DNA from: an uncultured Verrucomicrobiota bacterium
Lineage (GTDB): Bacteria; Verrucomicrobiota; Verrucomicrobiia; Limisphaerales; UBA1096
DNA length: 10,049 nt
Direction: 5' to 3'
NCBI GenBank assembly: GCA_913045395.1
Contig: CAJWPV010000022.1
Span: 1-10,049 of the forward strand
In this document: positions 1-6,127 of the stretch, piece by piece
Layout of the letters: each line of letters opens with the position of its first letter
Position numbering within the stretch: the first letter of the stretch is position 1
The notes under the pieces: generated by a model
Told to the model about the DNA's origin: nothing
The model's input: the letters and a program-made list of their open reading frames with translations, nothing else
Databases searched by the model: none
Program-made: the position numbers and the translations under genes

Positions 1-467
1 TTCTTCGCCTTCCCGTTCCACTGGCTGCGGATGAGGATGCGGTTGCGATAGTTGAACGACTGCGGGCAGGCGACAACCGGCGCAACTTTGTCCTCCGAAA
101 AACCGCCAATGCGCTCGAAAAGCGCCGTGATCTGTTTCTGCTTCATCGCCAACTGCGCCTCGTACGCCATGTGCTGGTATTGGCAGCCGCCGCAGTCACC
201 GAAATAGCTACACTCCGGCTCGATGCGACTTTCTGCCGGTTCGACAACTTTGATGAGGTTGGCACGCGCGAAACTTTTCTTCACCTCGGTGATCTCGGCC
301 TCGACCGTCTCTCCCTCGATCACCAGTGGCACAAACACGACGAATCCATCCACGCGCCCGACCCCCTCACCGCCAAACGCCACGTCGTCAATGCGCACTG
401 TGACCTGTTGGCCTGCCTCTGGCCTGGTGATTTCCTCTTTTGCGGTTGTGGTTGCAGCGTCGCTCAA
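1..467 (-). CDS. 23S rRNA/tRNA uracil-C5 methyltransferase, RlmD/TrmA family (5' part)
   Basis: SAM-dependent enzyme that methylates C5 of a uracil in rRNA or tRNA in the cytoplasm. About 155 N-terminal residues are inside the window; the catalytic Rossmann part lies beyond base 1. Residues about 22-80 form a TRAM RNA-binding domain (VRIDDVAFGGEGVGRV, then FVPLVIEGETVEAEI). An iron-sulfur motif follows, C86-x5-C92-x2-C95 (ECSYFGDCGGCQYQHM), the same spacing as in RlmD/RumA, where a fourth cysteine comes later. After it comes the usual FNYRNRILI segment. The start is uncertain: TTG at 467 gives LSDAATTT and is preferred. GTG at 398 would begin right at the TRAM domain, and the frame stays open upstream. 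No Shine-Dalgarno sequence supports any choice. It lies downstream of the DUF3500 gene on the same strand, about 98 nt away. Family assignment is firm; the RlmD versus TrmA-like target is not resolved. Confidence 0.9.
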   Translation of the reverse strand, partial: MSDAATTTAKEEITRPEAGQQVTVRIDDVAFGGEGVGRVDGFVVFVPLVIEGETVEAEITEVKKSFARANLIKVVEPAESRIEPECSYFGDCGGCQYQHMAYEAQLAMKQKQITALFERIGGFSEDKVAPVVACPQSFNYRNRILIRSQWNGKAK

Positions 468-556
468 AACAGTTTCGTGCTTGCCAAATCGCCTGGGGAA
501 AGGCCAAGGCCGGGGCACGTTACCCGTACCGTCGGCCCTGCGAAAGGCTGTTATGA

Positions 557-574
557 AAAAAGCGCCTACTTTTT
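557..574. terminator. Weak bidirectional hairpin at the end of the DUF3500 gene
   Basis: AAAAAG (557-562) pairs with CTTTTT (569-574) around a 6-nt loop that holds the DUF3500 stop codon (566-568). On the minus strand the 3' arm is a run of six T, so it resembles an intrinsic terminator. The stem has only one G-C pair, so termination would be weak and read-through into the methyltransferase gene is plausible. Confidence 0.25.
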
Positions 575-1609
575 GTGGTGCTGCTCGTAATGTTGCCGGA
601 GCAGGTCTTCGCCGAAGTCACGCTTCAAGTCGCGCACGACGCAGTGGACGTGGTTGGCGCCGTTCTGTGTGTTATCGTACTCGATCAGGAAGTCCGGTGC
701 CTGGATTCGGTAGTAGTGTCCCTTGCCCGACTCGAGAGATCCGGCCCAGGCAAAGTGAATCATCTTGAGGTCGAGTCCCTCGAGATGTTTCAACCCCTCT
801 TCGGCCAGGTCGGGGCGGTAGTTGCGCAGGTATTCCTCAATGAGTGTCCAGAGCTGTGTGAACTGTTTTTTGTTCATCTCCGATGCAGCCAGACCAAGCG
901 GCTCGAGTCTCCTGGCCTTCCGGTCGGCCTTGGTAATGATATCCGCTGGGGCTTTCTCGTCGACGACGGCCACCTTGCGCTGCTCGGCATTCAGTGACCT
1001 AGCCAGGGCGCGGGCAATTTTCTCCTCCGTGGCGAGCACTTGCAAACCCTTGCGCGGGCCGTCGAGTACCTTGCCAGGGTTGGTGCCAAGAAAGGATGGC
1101 GTCAGGCCGCCGACGTGGCCGTCTACCACGGTGAAGCTTAGCGACAAGTGGTGCCCCTCGAAGCGCCAGCCCCAAGTGCCTTTGACGCTTGGCTTGCCAA
1201 AGATGCTGATGAAATACCATTTTGGGTCGCGGGCGAAGCGGCCCTTCGGGTTGGCGTCGTGCAGGATCTGTTCGAGGCTCATGATCTGCGCGGTTTTTTG
1301 CAGGCCGCGGGCGCTCAACACCGAGGCCAGCAGCGCGTAAGCCATGTGCTGCTGCTCCTGCTGCATCTCGCGGAACGATAGCCCGTGGCGCGGGTGCATC
1401 TCTGTCGGGACAAAGTGCCAGCGTGTGCGGTTGGTATCGTCGAGTTGGAACGTTGCTTTGGCTATTTGCTCCGGCTTGAGCGTGGCAAGGAAGGCGTTGG
1501 CTGCGTTCGCCATGTCCGCCGCGGTCTGATCCGGGTGGGCGAAGGCGCTGGTCGAGAACACCAGCGTCAGGGCGAAGGTAATAGGCTTGATTAACTGCAT
1601 GGAGCGCAT
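566..1609 (-). CDS. Secreted DUF3500-family protein
   Basis: A 347-residue protein of the DUF3500 family, whose biochemical role is unknown. The first about 24 residues form a signal peptide (hydrophobic LIKPITFALTLVFSTSAFA, cleavage likely after AFA), so it is expected outside the cytoplasm. The recognisable family features are the RTRWHFVP segment near residues 62-69, HPRHGLSFREM just after, and the GHHLSLSF stretch in the middle. The C-terminus carries YDNTQNGANHVHCVVRDLKRDFG. Several histidine clusters (HPRHG, GHH, HVH, HHKK) could bind metal, which is an inference. The start may be ATG 1609 or ATG 1600 (MQLIKP); both keep the signal peptide, and neither has a clear ribosome site. It is divergent from the ROK gene across 93 nt. 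The stop codon sits inside the loop of a weak A/T hairpin. Confidence 0.85.
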   Translation of the reverse strand: MRSMQLIKPITFALTLVFSTSAFAHPDQTAADMANAANAFLATLKPEQIAKATFQLDDTNRTRWHFVPTEMHPRHGLSFREMQQEQQHMAYALLASVLSARGLQKTAQIMSLEQILHDANPKGRFARDPKWYFISIFGKPSVKGTWGWRFEGHHLSLSFTVVDGHVGGLTPSFLGTNPGKVLDGPRKGLQVLATEEKIARALARSLNAEQRKVAVVDEKAPADIITKADRKARRLEPLGLAASEMNKKQFTQLWTLIEEYLRNYRPDLAEEGLKHLEGLDLKMIHFAWAGSLESGKGHYYRIQAPDFLIEYDNTQNGANHVHCVVRDLKRDFGEDLLRQHYEQHHKK

Positions 1610-1702
1610 ACGCGAAAGTCGAAGCTATCCCGCTCTAAATGGCAATGCTAAAATGCCTCTCTCGACTTTGCCGGCGGCTCGGGCAATAAAGTGGTTGGTT
1701 TC

Positions 1703-2623
1703 ATGGAGTCTGTTTTTGTTGGCATCGAGATTGGCGGGACGAAGATTCAGGTGGTCACCGGAGATGACCAAGCGCAAGTCGTTACCAGGAATCGGTTCAA
1801 TGCTGACCTAGCCAAGGGCGCGGAAGGCATTCGCGAGCAGATTGCTGCTGCTTTGGTCGACATCGCCAACCGGCAGCAAATCGCCGCCATCGGGGTTGGC
1901 TTTGGCGGGCCATTCAATCGCGAAACCGGCCGAACCTGCTGCTCGTACCAAGTCGAGGGCTGGGATGATTTTCCGCTCCGCGACTGGCTGAGCGAACAGG
2001 CCGCCGGGGCACTAGTGGCGATCGACAACGACGCCAACACTGCCGCACTGGGCGAGGCACTTGCCGGGGCAGGGCGGGGGTTGAGCCCGGTTTTTTATGT
2101 CACGCTGGGCAGCGGCATTGGCGGTGGCTTGGTGATCGACGGCACTATTTATCATGGTGCGTTGCCGACCGAGGCTGAGATTGGCCACGTTCGGCTGAGT
2201 CAAGCGGGTGAGACGCTCGAGTCGCGTTGCTCCGGCTGGGCGGTTGATCGGCGGCTCCGCGAGTACGCCGCCGGCAATCCCGCCTCGCACTTGGCCAAGC
2301 GGCTCGATGGCGAGGGTGGCGAGGCCAGGCACTTGGCCAAGGCGATGGCCGCCGGCGACGCGGGGGCGATGGCGACCTTTGACGAGACCTGTGGCGAGCT
2401 AGCGCTTGGACTGTCGCACGTCGTCCACCTGATCAACCCGGCGGCGATTATCCTCGGCGGCGGTCTATCGCTGATCGGTGAGCCGCTGCGTGTGAGCGTC
2501 GAGGCAGCGCTGGGCAGCGCGATCATGGACGTGCTCAAGCCGGGGCCAGAAGTGCGTTTGGCCCAGCTCGGCGAGGACACCGTGCCGGTAGGCGCGCTGT
2601 TTTTGGCTTTGAATGCCGGGTGA
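1703..2623 (+). CDS. ROK-family sugar kinase
   Basis: Cytoplasmic ATP-dependent sugar kinase of the ROK family, 306 residues, normal length for the family. Visible motifs are the phosphate-1 loop GIEIGGTK (residues 7-14), the sugar-binding/catalytic IDNDAN with the likely base D110, the glycine-rich GSGIGGG (136-142), and E-I-G-H with H162. The family zinc motif CxCGxxGCxE is not intact: the region reads LESRCSGWAVDRRL with a single cysteine (C176). Structural zinc is therefore probably absent. No N-terminal helix-turn-helix is present, so it is a kinase rather than a ROK repressor. ATG 1703 is chosen because it begins directly before the first beta strand; GTG 1691 adds four residues. Its stop overlaps a possible GTG start of the SIS gene, suggesting a joint operon. 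The substrate cannot be read from sequence; glucose, N-acetyl sugars or a heptose are possible. Confidence 0.88.
   Translation: MESVFVGIEIGGTKIQVVTGDDQAQVVTRNRFNADLAKGAEGIREQIAAALVDIANRQQIAAIGVGFGGPFNRETGRTCCSYQVEGWDDFPLRDWLSEQAAGALVAIDNDANTAALGEALAGAGRGLSPVFYVTLGSGIGGGLVIDGTIYHGALPTEAEIGHVRLSQAGETLESRCSGWAVDRRLREYAAGNPASHLAKRLDGEGGEARHLAKAMAAGDAGAMATFDETCGELALGLSHVVHLINPAAIILGGGLSLIGEPLRVSVEAALGSAIMDVLKPGPEVRLAQLGEDTVPVGALFLALNAG
2287..2341 (+). repeat. In-frame 13-nt direct repeat inside the ROK gene
   Basis: GCACTTGGCCAAG occurs exactly at 2287-2299 and 2329-2341, 42 nt (14 codons) apart. Both copies encode H-L-A-K. The core TGGCCA is unusually common across the window, so this may reflect that bias rather than a duplication. 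Confidence 0.6.
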
Positions 2624-2643
2624 GTTTAGCGATACTCTGGCCC

Positions 2644-3213
2644 ATGCGCGAATGGATCGCAAACTATATTGAAGCCGAAAAGGCCGCGCTCGATTCGATT
2701 CCTATCGAGAAAGTCGAGTCGATTATTCTCAAGTTGAAGGAAGCCCACGCCGAGGGGCGACAGATTTTTCTATTCGGCAACGGTGGCAGTGCCTCCAACG
2801 CGTCGCACTTCGCCACCGACCTGGGAAAGGGTTCGTCCGATGTGCTAGGCAAGCGGTTCAAGGTCTTGTCGCTCAACGACAACGTCAGTTGGATGAGCGC
2901 CATTGGCAACGACTACTCGTACGAGGACGTTTATCTGCGGCAACTCGAAAACTACGGCCAAGCCGGAGACATCGCGCTGACGATGAGCGTCAGCGGCAGT
3001 TCGCCGAACTTGGTGAAAGCCTTCGAGTGGGCCAACGCAAACGGCCTGCACACCATCGCGTTGGTCGGTGGTAAGCGGGGCAAGTTGGCCGAATTGGCCA
3101 ACGAAACGATCGTGATCGACGACACACACTACGGCCGGGCCGAGGACTGCCAGATGGGCATCGCCCACATGCTCTGCTACGCCTTCATGGAAGTGGATGA
3201 GTTGAAGGCGTAA
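2644..3213 (+). CDS. SIS-domain phosphosugar isomerase, GmhA-like
   Basis: Cytoplasmic single-SIS-domain protein of 189 residues, close in length to sedoheptulose-7-phosphate isomerase GmhA, the first enzyme of ADP-heptose synthesis. It shows the phosphate-binding GNGGSAS at 45-51 with HFATD (H55-D59), the second phosphate loop SVSGSSPNLVKA from 115, and a C-terminal HYGRAEDCQMGIAHM segment. In E. coli GmhA the metal ligands are H61, E65, Q172 and H180. Here H55, D59 and Q170 are plausible counterparts, but the last histidine is five rather than eight residues after the glutamine. The exact reaction is therefore uncertain. ATG 2644 is preferred; GTG 2620 would overlap the ROK stop as GTGA and add eight residues (MSLAILWP), which could allow translational coupling. 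It is too short for MurQ. The adjacent kinase suggests a shared phosphosugar pathway. Confidence 0.85.
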   Translation: MREWIANYIEAEKAALDSIPIEKVESIILKLKEAHAEGRQIFLFGNGGSASNASHFATDLGKGSSDVLGKRFKVLSLNDNVSWMSAIGNDYSYEDVYLRQLENYGQAGDIALTMSVSGSSPNLVKAFEWANANGLHTIALVGGKRGKLAELANETIVIDDTHYGRAEDCQMGIAHMLCYAFMEVDELKA

Positions 3214-3247
3214 TTGTTGGTAAAATCAGACGGGATAGAATTGATAC

Positions 3248-3274
3248 TTGATCCTCAGGTAAACCCCTTATAAG
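3248..3274 (+). promoter_or_regulatory. Candidate sigma70-type promoter for the sugar isomerase gene
   Basis: TTGATC (3248-3253) and TATAAG (3269-3274) are separated by 15 nt in an A/T-rich 97-nt gap. The -10 box matches the consensus at five of six positions, but the spacer is shorter than ideal. A neighbouring TTGATA (3241-3246) would give a spacer of 22. Transcription would start about 30 nt before the ATG at 3311. PVC promoters need not follow the E. coli consensus, so confidence is low. Confidence 0.3.
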
Positions 3275-3310
3275 AATCGCCCACGCAATTTTTTGAATTT
3301 TAACAGCATT

Positions 3311-4315
3311 ATGTCACGAGCAGTTACTCTTTTTACTGGCCAGTGGGCAGATTTGCCCCTGGAAACGATGGTTAAGAAGGCCAAGGATTTTGGGTACGAT
3401 GGAGTCGAGTTGGCCTGTTGGGGCGATCACTTTGAAGTGGATAAAGCCGACGCGAATTACTGCAAGGCCAAGCGTGACCTGCTTGAAAAACATGGCATGA
3501 AGTGTTTCGCGGTCTCCACTCACTTGGTGGGGCAGGCTGTGTGCGATAATATTGACGAACGCCACAAGCAGATTCTGCCTGATTACATTTACGGTGATGG
3601 TGATCCCGAGTCAGTCCGTCAACGTGCGGCTGAAGAAGTCAAAAAAACTGCCACCGCTGCCAAGGACCTTGGCGTCAGTGTCGTAAACGGGTTTACTGGG
3701 AGTTCAATATGGCACTTGGTTTACAGTTTTCCACCAAATCTACCCGGTCAAATTGATGCTGGGTTCAAGGACTTTGCTGATCGCTGGGGGCCGATCATGG
3801 ATGTGTTCCAGGAGAAGGGCATCAAGTATGGTTTGGAGGTTCACCCCACGGAAATCGCCTTTGACATTGCCTCCGCAGAACGTGCTCTGGAAGCGATTGA
3901 TCACCATCCGGCCTTCGGGTTCAACTACGACCCCAGCCATTTGGGTTATCAGGGCGTTGATTATGTGCAGTTTATCTACAAGTTTGCTGATCGCATTAAC
4001 CATGTCCATATGAAGGACGCTTTTTGGCATGATCATCTCTGTGACGCTGGAGTTTTTGGTGGGCATACTGACTTTCACAAGCCCAACAGATATTGGGACT
4101 TTAAGTCAGTGGGACGGGGGAAGGTTAACTTTGAGCTCATCATACGTGCCCTTAATGACATTGGCTATACTGGTCCATTGTCTGTGGAATGGGAAGACGG
4201 GGGCATGGATCGGGAACATGGTGCAAAAGAATCAGCTGAATTCTGCAAGCGCGTAGATTTCCCATCATCGGACATCGTGTTTGACGAACAATTCGATAAA
4301 GAAAAACAAGGGTAA
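3311..4315 (+). CDS. Sugar phosphate isomerase/epimerase, TIM-barrel (AP endonuclease 2 superfamily)
   Basis: Cytoplasmic xylose-isomerase-like TIM-barrel protein of 334 residues, within the usual range for sugar isomerase/epimerases. Probable divalent-metal ligands are spaced as in the family: E176 (LEVHPTE), D207 with H210 (YDPSH), H231/H233 (HVHMKD) and E293 (SVEWED). The N-terminus [18 protein letters not shown] begins the first barrel strand, so ATG 3311 is chosen over the in-frame TTG at 3293. Base composition is clearly less G+C-rich than in the genes on both sides, with many A/T-ending codons. The gene stands apart, with its own A/T-rich upstream gap and a strong terminator. This suggests a separate transcription unit and perhaps a different history. 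The sulfatase downstream is convergent. The family member could isomerise or epimerise a sugar or inositol-type substrate; which one cannot be told from sequence. Confidence 0.9.
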   Translation: MSRAVTLFTGQWADLPLETMVKKAKDFGYDGVELACWGDHFEVDKADANYCKAKRDLLEKHGMKCFAVSTHLVGQAVCDNIDERHKQILPDYIYGDGDPESVRQRAAEEVKKTATAAKDLGVSVVNGFTGSSIWHLVYSFPPNLPGQIDAGFKDFADRWGPIMDVFQEKGIKYGLEVHPTEIAFDIASAERALEAIDHHPAFGFNYDPSHLGYQGVDYVQFIYKFADRINHVHMKDAFWHDHLCDAGVFGGHTDFHKPNRYWDFKSVGRGKVNFELIIRALNDIGYTGPLSVEWEDGGMDREHGAKESAEFCKRVDFPSSDIVFDEQFDKEKQG

Positions 4316-4335
4316 CTACCAGTAGGCTTTTTGTT

Positions 4336-4367
4336 AAGCACAACCCATCTAGGGTTGTGCTTTTTTT
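4336..4367 (+). terminator. Strong intrinsic terminator after the sugar isomerase gene
   Basis: An 11-bp perfect stem, AAGCACAACCC (4336-4346) with GGGTTGTGCTT (4352-4362), has a 5-nt loop ATCTA and runs into seven T (4361-4367). It starts 20 nt after the stop at 4315. On the minus strand the stem is followed by AACAAAAA, not a T run, so it acts mainly on the plus strand. It shields the convergent sulfatase gene, which has no obvious hairpin of its own. Confidence 0.9.
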
Positions 4368-4385
4368 ATCTCAAAAACGCCTCAA

Positions 4386-5690
4386 CTAACTCTCTGGCAG
4401 AAGGGCGTTGAGTTGTTTGGTCAGGCGTTTGACGCGGCTGGCTTTGGATTCAGCCAAGTTTTGGCGTTCGAATGGGTCTTTGGCCAGGTTGTATAACTCG
4501 GTTTCGCCGGTGCCTTTTGCTTCATCCTGGGTGGCGAGGTTGGCTTTGTACGGGAGGATGACTTTCCAATTGCCATTGATGAGCCAGCGGTAGGTGAGGT
4601 TGGCGCTTGGTTTATGGATATCGATGGCGTTGTGAAGGTAGCAGGCGCCGTAGGTGGACTTGCGCTTGGCCAAGGCCTTGTCGTCGAGCAGGTCGATGCC
4701 CTGCATCTCACTGGTCGGTTCGAGACCGCAGGCCTTGAGGATGGTCGGGGCGAGGTCGATGCTGTTAGCCAACTCGGGGCGTTCTCCTGGTTGCACTTTG
4801 CCAGGCCAGCGGACCATGATCGGCGTGCGGATACCACCGTCGTATTGGGAGCGCTTGGAGCGCGGGGCGTAGCGGCCGTTGTCAGCGCGCTGAATCCAGC
4901 CGTTGTCGGTGACGTAGAGGACGATGGTGTCCTTGGTCAGGTTCTTCTCGTCGAGGTGATTGAGTAGTTGGCCGCAAGTTTCGTCGAACCACTCGCACAT
5001 GGCCCAGTAGCGTGCGATGAACTTTGACTCGGTCTTTTTGGCATACTTGTCAAACAGCCGCTTGGGAGGGTTGTGCGGCGAGTGCGGGAGGAACGGCGCG
5101 TACCAGATGAAGAACGGCTTGTCGCCGGCATTGTCGATGAAATCATAAATCGGCTGCAACCCTTCGCGGCCAATTTTCAACCCTTCATCTCCATGGCGGC
5201 CCCGGCGCTTGGGGTCGCCGTGGGTCATGCCTTGGGTGAATCCGCCTCGCGAGTGGTGGCCCTGCCACCATTTGCCGGATTGATGGCTGACGTAACCGCG
5301 CTTGGCCAAGAGCCGAGGTAGTGTCGGTACGGTGTCTATGAATGAGACGCACTCCTGAACCAGCCGCTGGTATTCGGCGGATTGTTTGCCCTGGGGCGGG
5401 ATCGGTGGCTCGTTGCCAGTGATCTTGTTTTGGTGCGGATAAAGGCCGGTAATCATCGTGGCCAACGAAGGGCAACATAGGCTTGTCGGCACGTAGCCGC
5501 GCTTGAACAGGCGGCTCTGCCTGGCCAAGCGATCGATGTTCGGCGTCTCGATGGCATTGTGCCCCATAAAGCTGTAGTCGGTCCACGCTTGGTCGTCGGA
5601 GATGATGAGCACGACGTTCGGCGGCTTGGCGGCGAACGAGCCGGCGGCGAACAGCAGCCAGGCGATCAGAAAAAGGAGCGTACGTTTCAC
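4386..5690 (-). CDS. Secreted arylsulfatase-type sulfatase
   Basis: Type I sulfatase of 434 residues that would remove sulfate esters from a carbohydrate or other substrate outside the cytoplasm. Residues 1-21 are a signal peptide (KRTLLFLIAWLLFAAGSFA). NVVLIISDDQ gives metal ligands D32/D33. The formylglycine site is C72-C73-P-S-L, within SLCCPSLATMITGLYPHQ, so C72 is the residue to be converted and the usual arginine of CxPSR is a leucine. The GKWHLG-like motif is GKWWQG (K140; the histidine is tryptophan). PHSPH (about 202-206), TDNG (261-264) and K279 complete the centre. GTG 5690 is chosen because it places the signal peptide at the N-terminus. The in-frame ATG at 5780 would add 30 non-hydrophobic residues and leave only 8 nt to the divergent Dabb start. 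The substrate is unknown, and no formylglycine-generating enzyme gene is present in this window. Confidence 0.9.
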   Translation of the reverse strand: MKRTLLFLIAWLLFAAGSFAAKPPNVVLIISDDQAWTDYSFMGHNAIETPNIDRLARQSRLFKRGYVPTSLCCPSLATMITGLYPHQNKITGNEPPIPPQGKQSAEYQRLVQECVSFIDTVPTLPRLLAKRGYVSHQSGKWWQGHHSRGGFTQGMTHGDPKRRGRHGDEGLKIGREGLQPIYDFIDNAGDKPFFIWYAPFLPHSPHNPPKRLFDKYAKKTESKFIARYWAMCEWFDETCGQLLNHLDEKNLTKDTIVLYVTDNGWIQRADNGRYAPRSKRSQYDGGIRTPIMVRWPGKVQPGERPELANSIDLAPTILKACGLEPTSEMQGIDLLDDKALAKRKSTYGACYLHNAIDIHKPSANLTYRWLINGNWKVILPYKANLATQDEAKGTGETELYNLAKDPFERQNLAESKASRVKRLTKQLNALLPES

Positions 5691-5696
5691 GCCGTT

Positions 5697-5713
5697 CTGA
5701 TTAAAGGAATCAG
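5697..5713. promoter_or_regulatory. Inverted repeat just upstream of the sulfatase start
   Basis: CTGATT (5697-5702) and AATCAG (5708-5713) are a perfect 6-bp inverted repeat with a 5-nt spacer. It begins 7 nt upstream of the sulfatase GTG on the minus strand, where a ribosome site would lie. It could be an operator or an mRNA hairpin limiting translation; neither is shown. Confidence 0.35.
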
Positions 5714-5728
5714 CTGAAAAAGTCAAAA

Positions 5729-5756
5729 CCGAGGTTACTCGGCAAATGGGATTTGC
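5729..5756. promoter_or_regulatory. Two abutting inverted repeats in the sulfatase/Dabb divergent region
   Basis: CCGAG-GTTA-CTCGG (5729-5742) is followed directly by GCAAAT-GGG-ATTTGC (5742-5756), sharing base 5742. Both are perfect, with 5-bp and 6-bp arms. They lie about mid-way between the two divergent start codons and could be regulator sites or RNA hairpins. On the minus strand a TTGACT hexamer lies just beside the first repeat, at 5720-5725, but no convincing -10 box accompanies it. Confidence 0.35.
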
Positions 5757-5788
5757 TTTCGCTTGGGGCATCGGATTCACTGGCTGCG

Positions 5789-6097
5789 ATGTTTTCGCAC
5801 ATAGTTATTTTCTGGACTAAACCGGGCGTGGAGGATGCCGAAAAGCGATTGGTTGACGGCTTGCACCAATATTTGCCGGGCATCCCCGGCGTGATCTCGA
5901 TGCACGTGGGCCGATGCGCCCCGAGTGACCGGCCGGTGGTGGATCAAACTTATCAGGTCGCCCTGAACATCACGTTCAAGAACAAGATCGTGCAGGACGC
6001 GTACCAGGCGCATCCGCAGCATGTGGAGTTTGTGGAGAAGGTGTTCAAGCAGGTTTGCGACCGGGTGGTCGTGTACGACTTCGGGGATTTGGAATAG
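5789..6097 (+). CDS. Dabb (stress-responsive A/B barrel) domain protein
   Basis: Small cytoplasmic protein of 102 residues that is one Dabb (dimeric alpha+beta barrel) domain. It starts with the typical strand MFSHIVIFWTKPG, carries LPGIPGVISMHVG, and ends with AYQAHPQHVEFVEKVFKQVCDRVVVYDF, matching the family pattern of HPxHxxF followed by a final strand. Family members form homodimeric barrels; most have no known reaction, and a few bind or transform small molecules. ATG 5789 is chosen over the longer GTG/TTG-type frame opening near 5753 because the domain starts there. It is divergent from the sulfatase and 30 nt upstream of the symporter gene, so it is likely the first gene of the Dabb-symporter-PPK2 unit. 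Length is normal for a single-domain member. Confidence 0.88.
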   Translation: MFSHIVIFWTKPGVEDAEKRLVDGLHQYLPGIPGVISMHVGRCAPSDRPVVDQTYQVALNITFKNKIVQDAYQAHPQHVEFVEKVFKQVCDRVVVYDFGDLE

Positions 6098-6127
6098 CCG
6101 GGAGCAACCACCACAAAAACCCGGCGC

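Noticed and set aside
223..997. Plus-strand open frames across the methyltransferase and DUF3500 genes
   Set aside because: They are antisense to two genes with clear family motifs and show low-complexity composition without recognisable domains.
1610..1702. Promoter with TAAAAT (1649-1654) for the ROK gene
   Set aside because: No acceptable -35 box is found at proper spacing, so it is indistinguishable from chance in this gap.
1703..2623. ROK-family transcriptional repressor
   Set aside because: There is no N-terminal helix-turn-helix; the protein begins directly with the kinase fold and keeps the catalytic NDAN aspartate.
2644..3213. MurQ (N-acetylmuramic acid 6-phosphate etherase) identity for the SIS gene
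   Set aside because: MurQ is about 300 residues with different motifs; this protein is 189 residues and matches the GmhA-type phosphate loops.
4614..4967. Plus-strand open frame inside the sulfatase gene
   Set aside because: It is antisense to the conserved C-terminal part of the sulfatase and has no recognisable domain.
5691..5780. Longer sulfatase starting at ATG 5780
   Set aside because: It would add 30 residues without signal character ahead of a clear signal peptide and leave only 8 nt to the divergent Dabb start.
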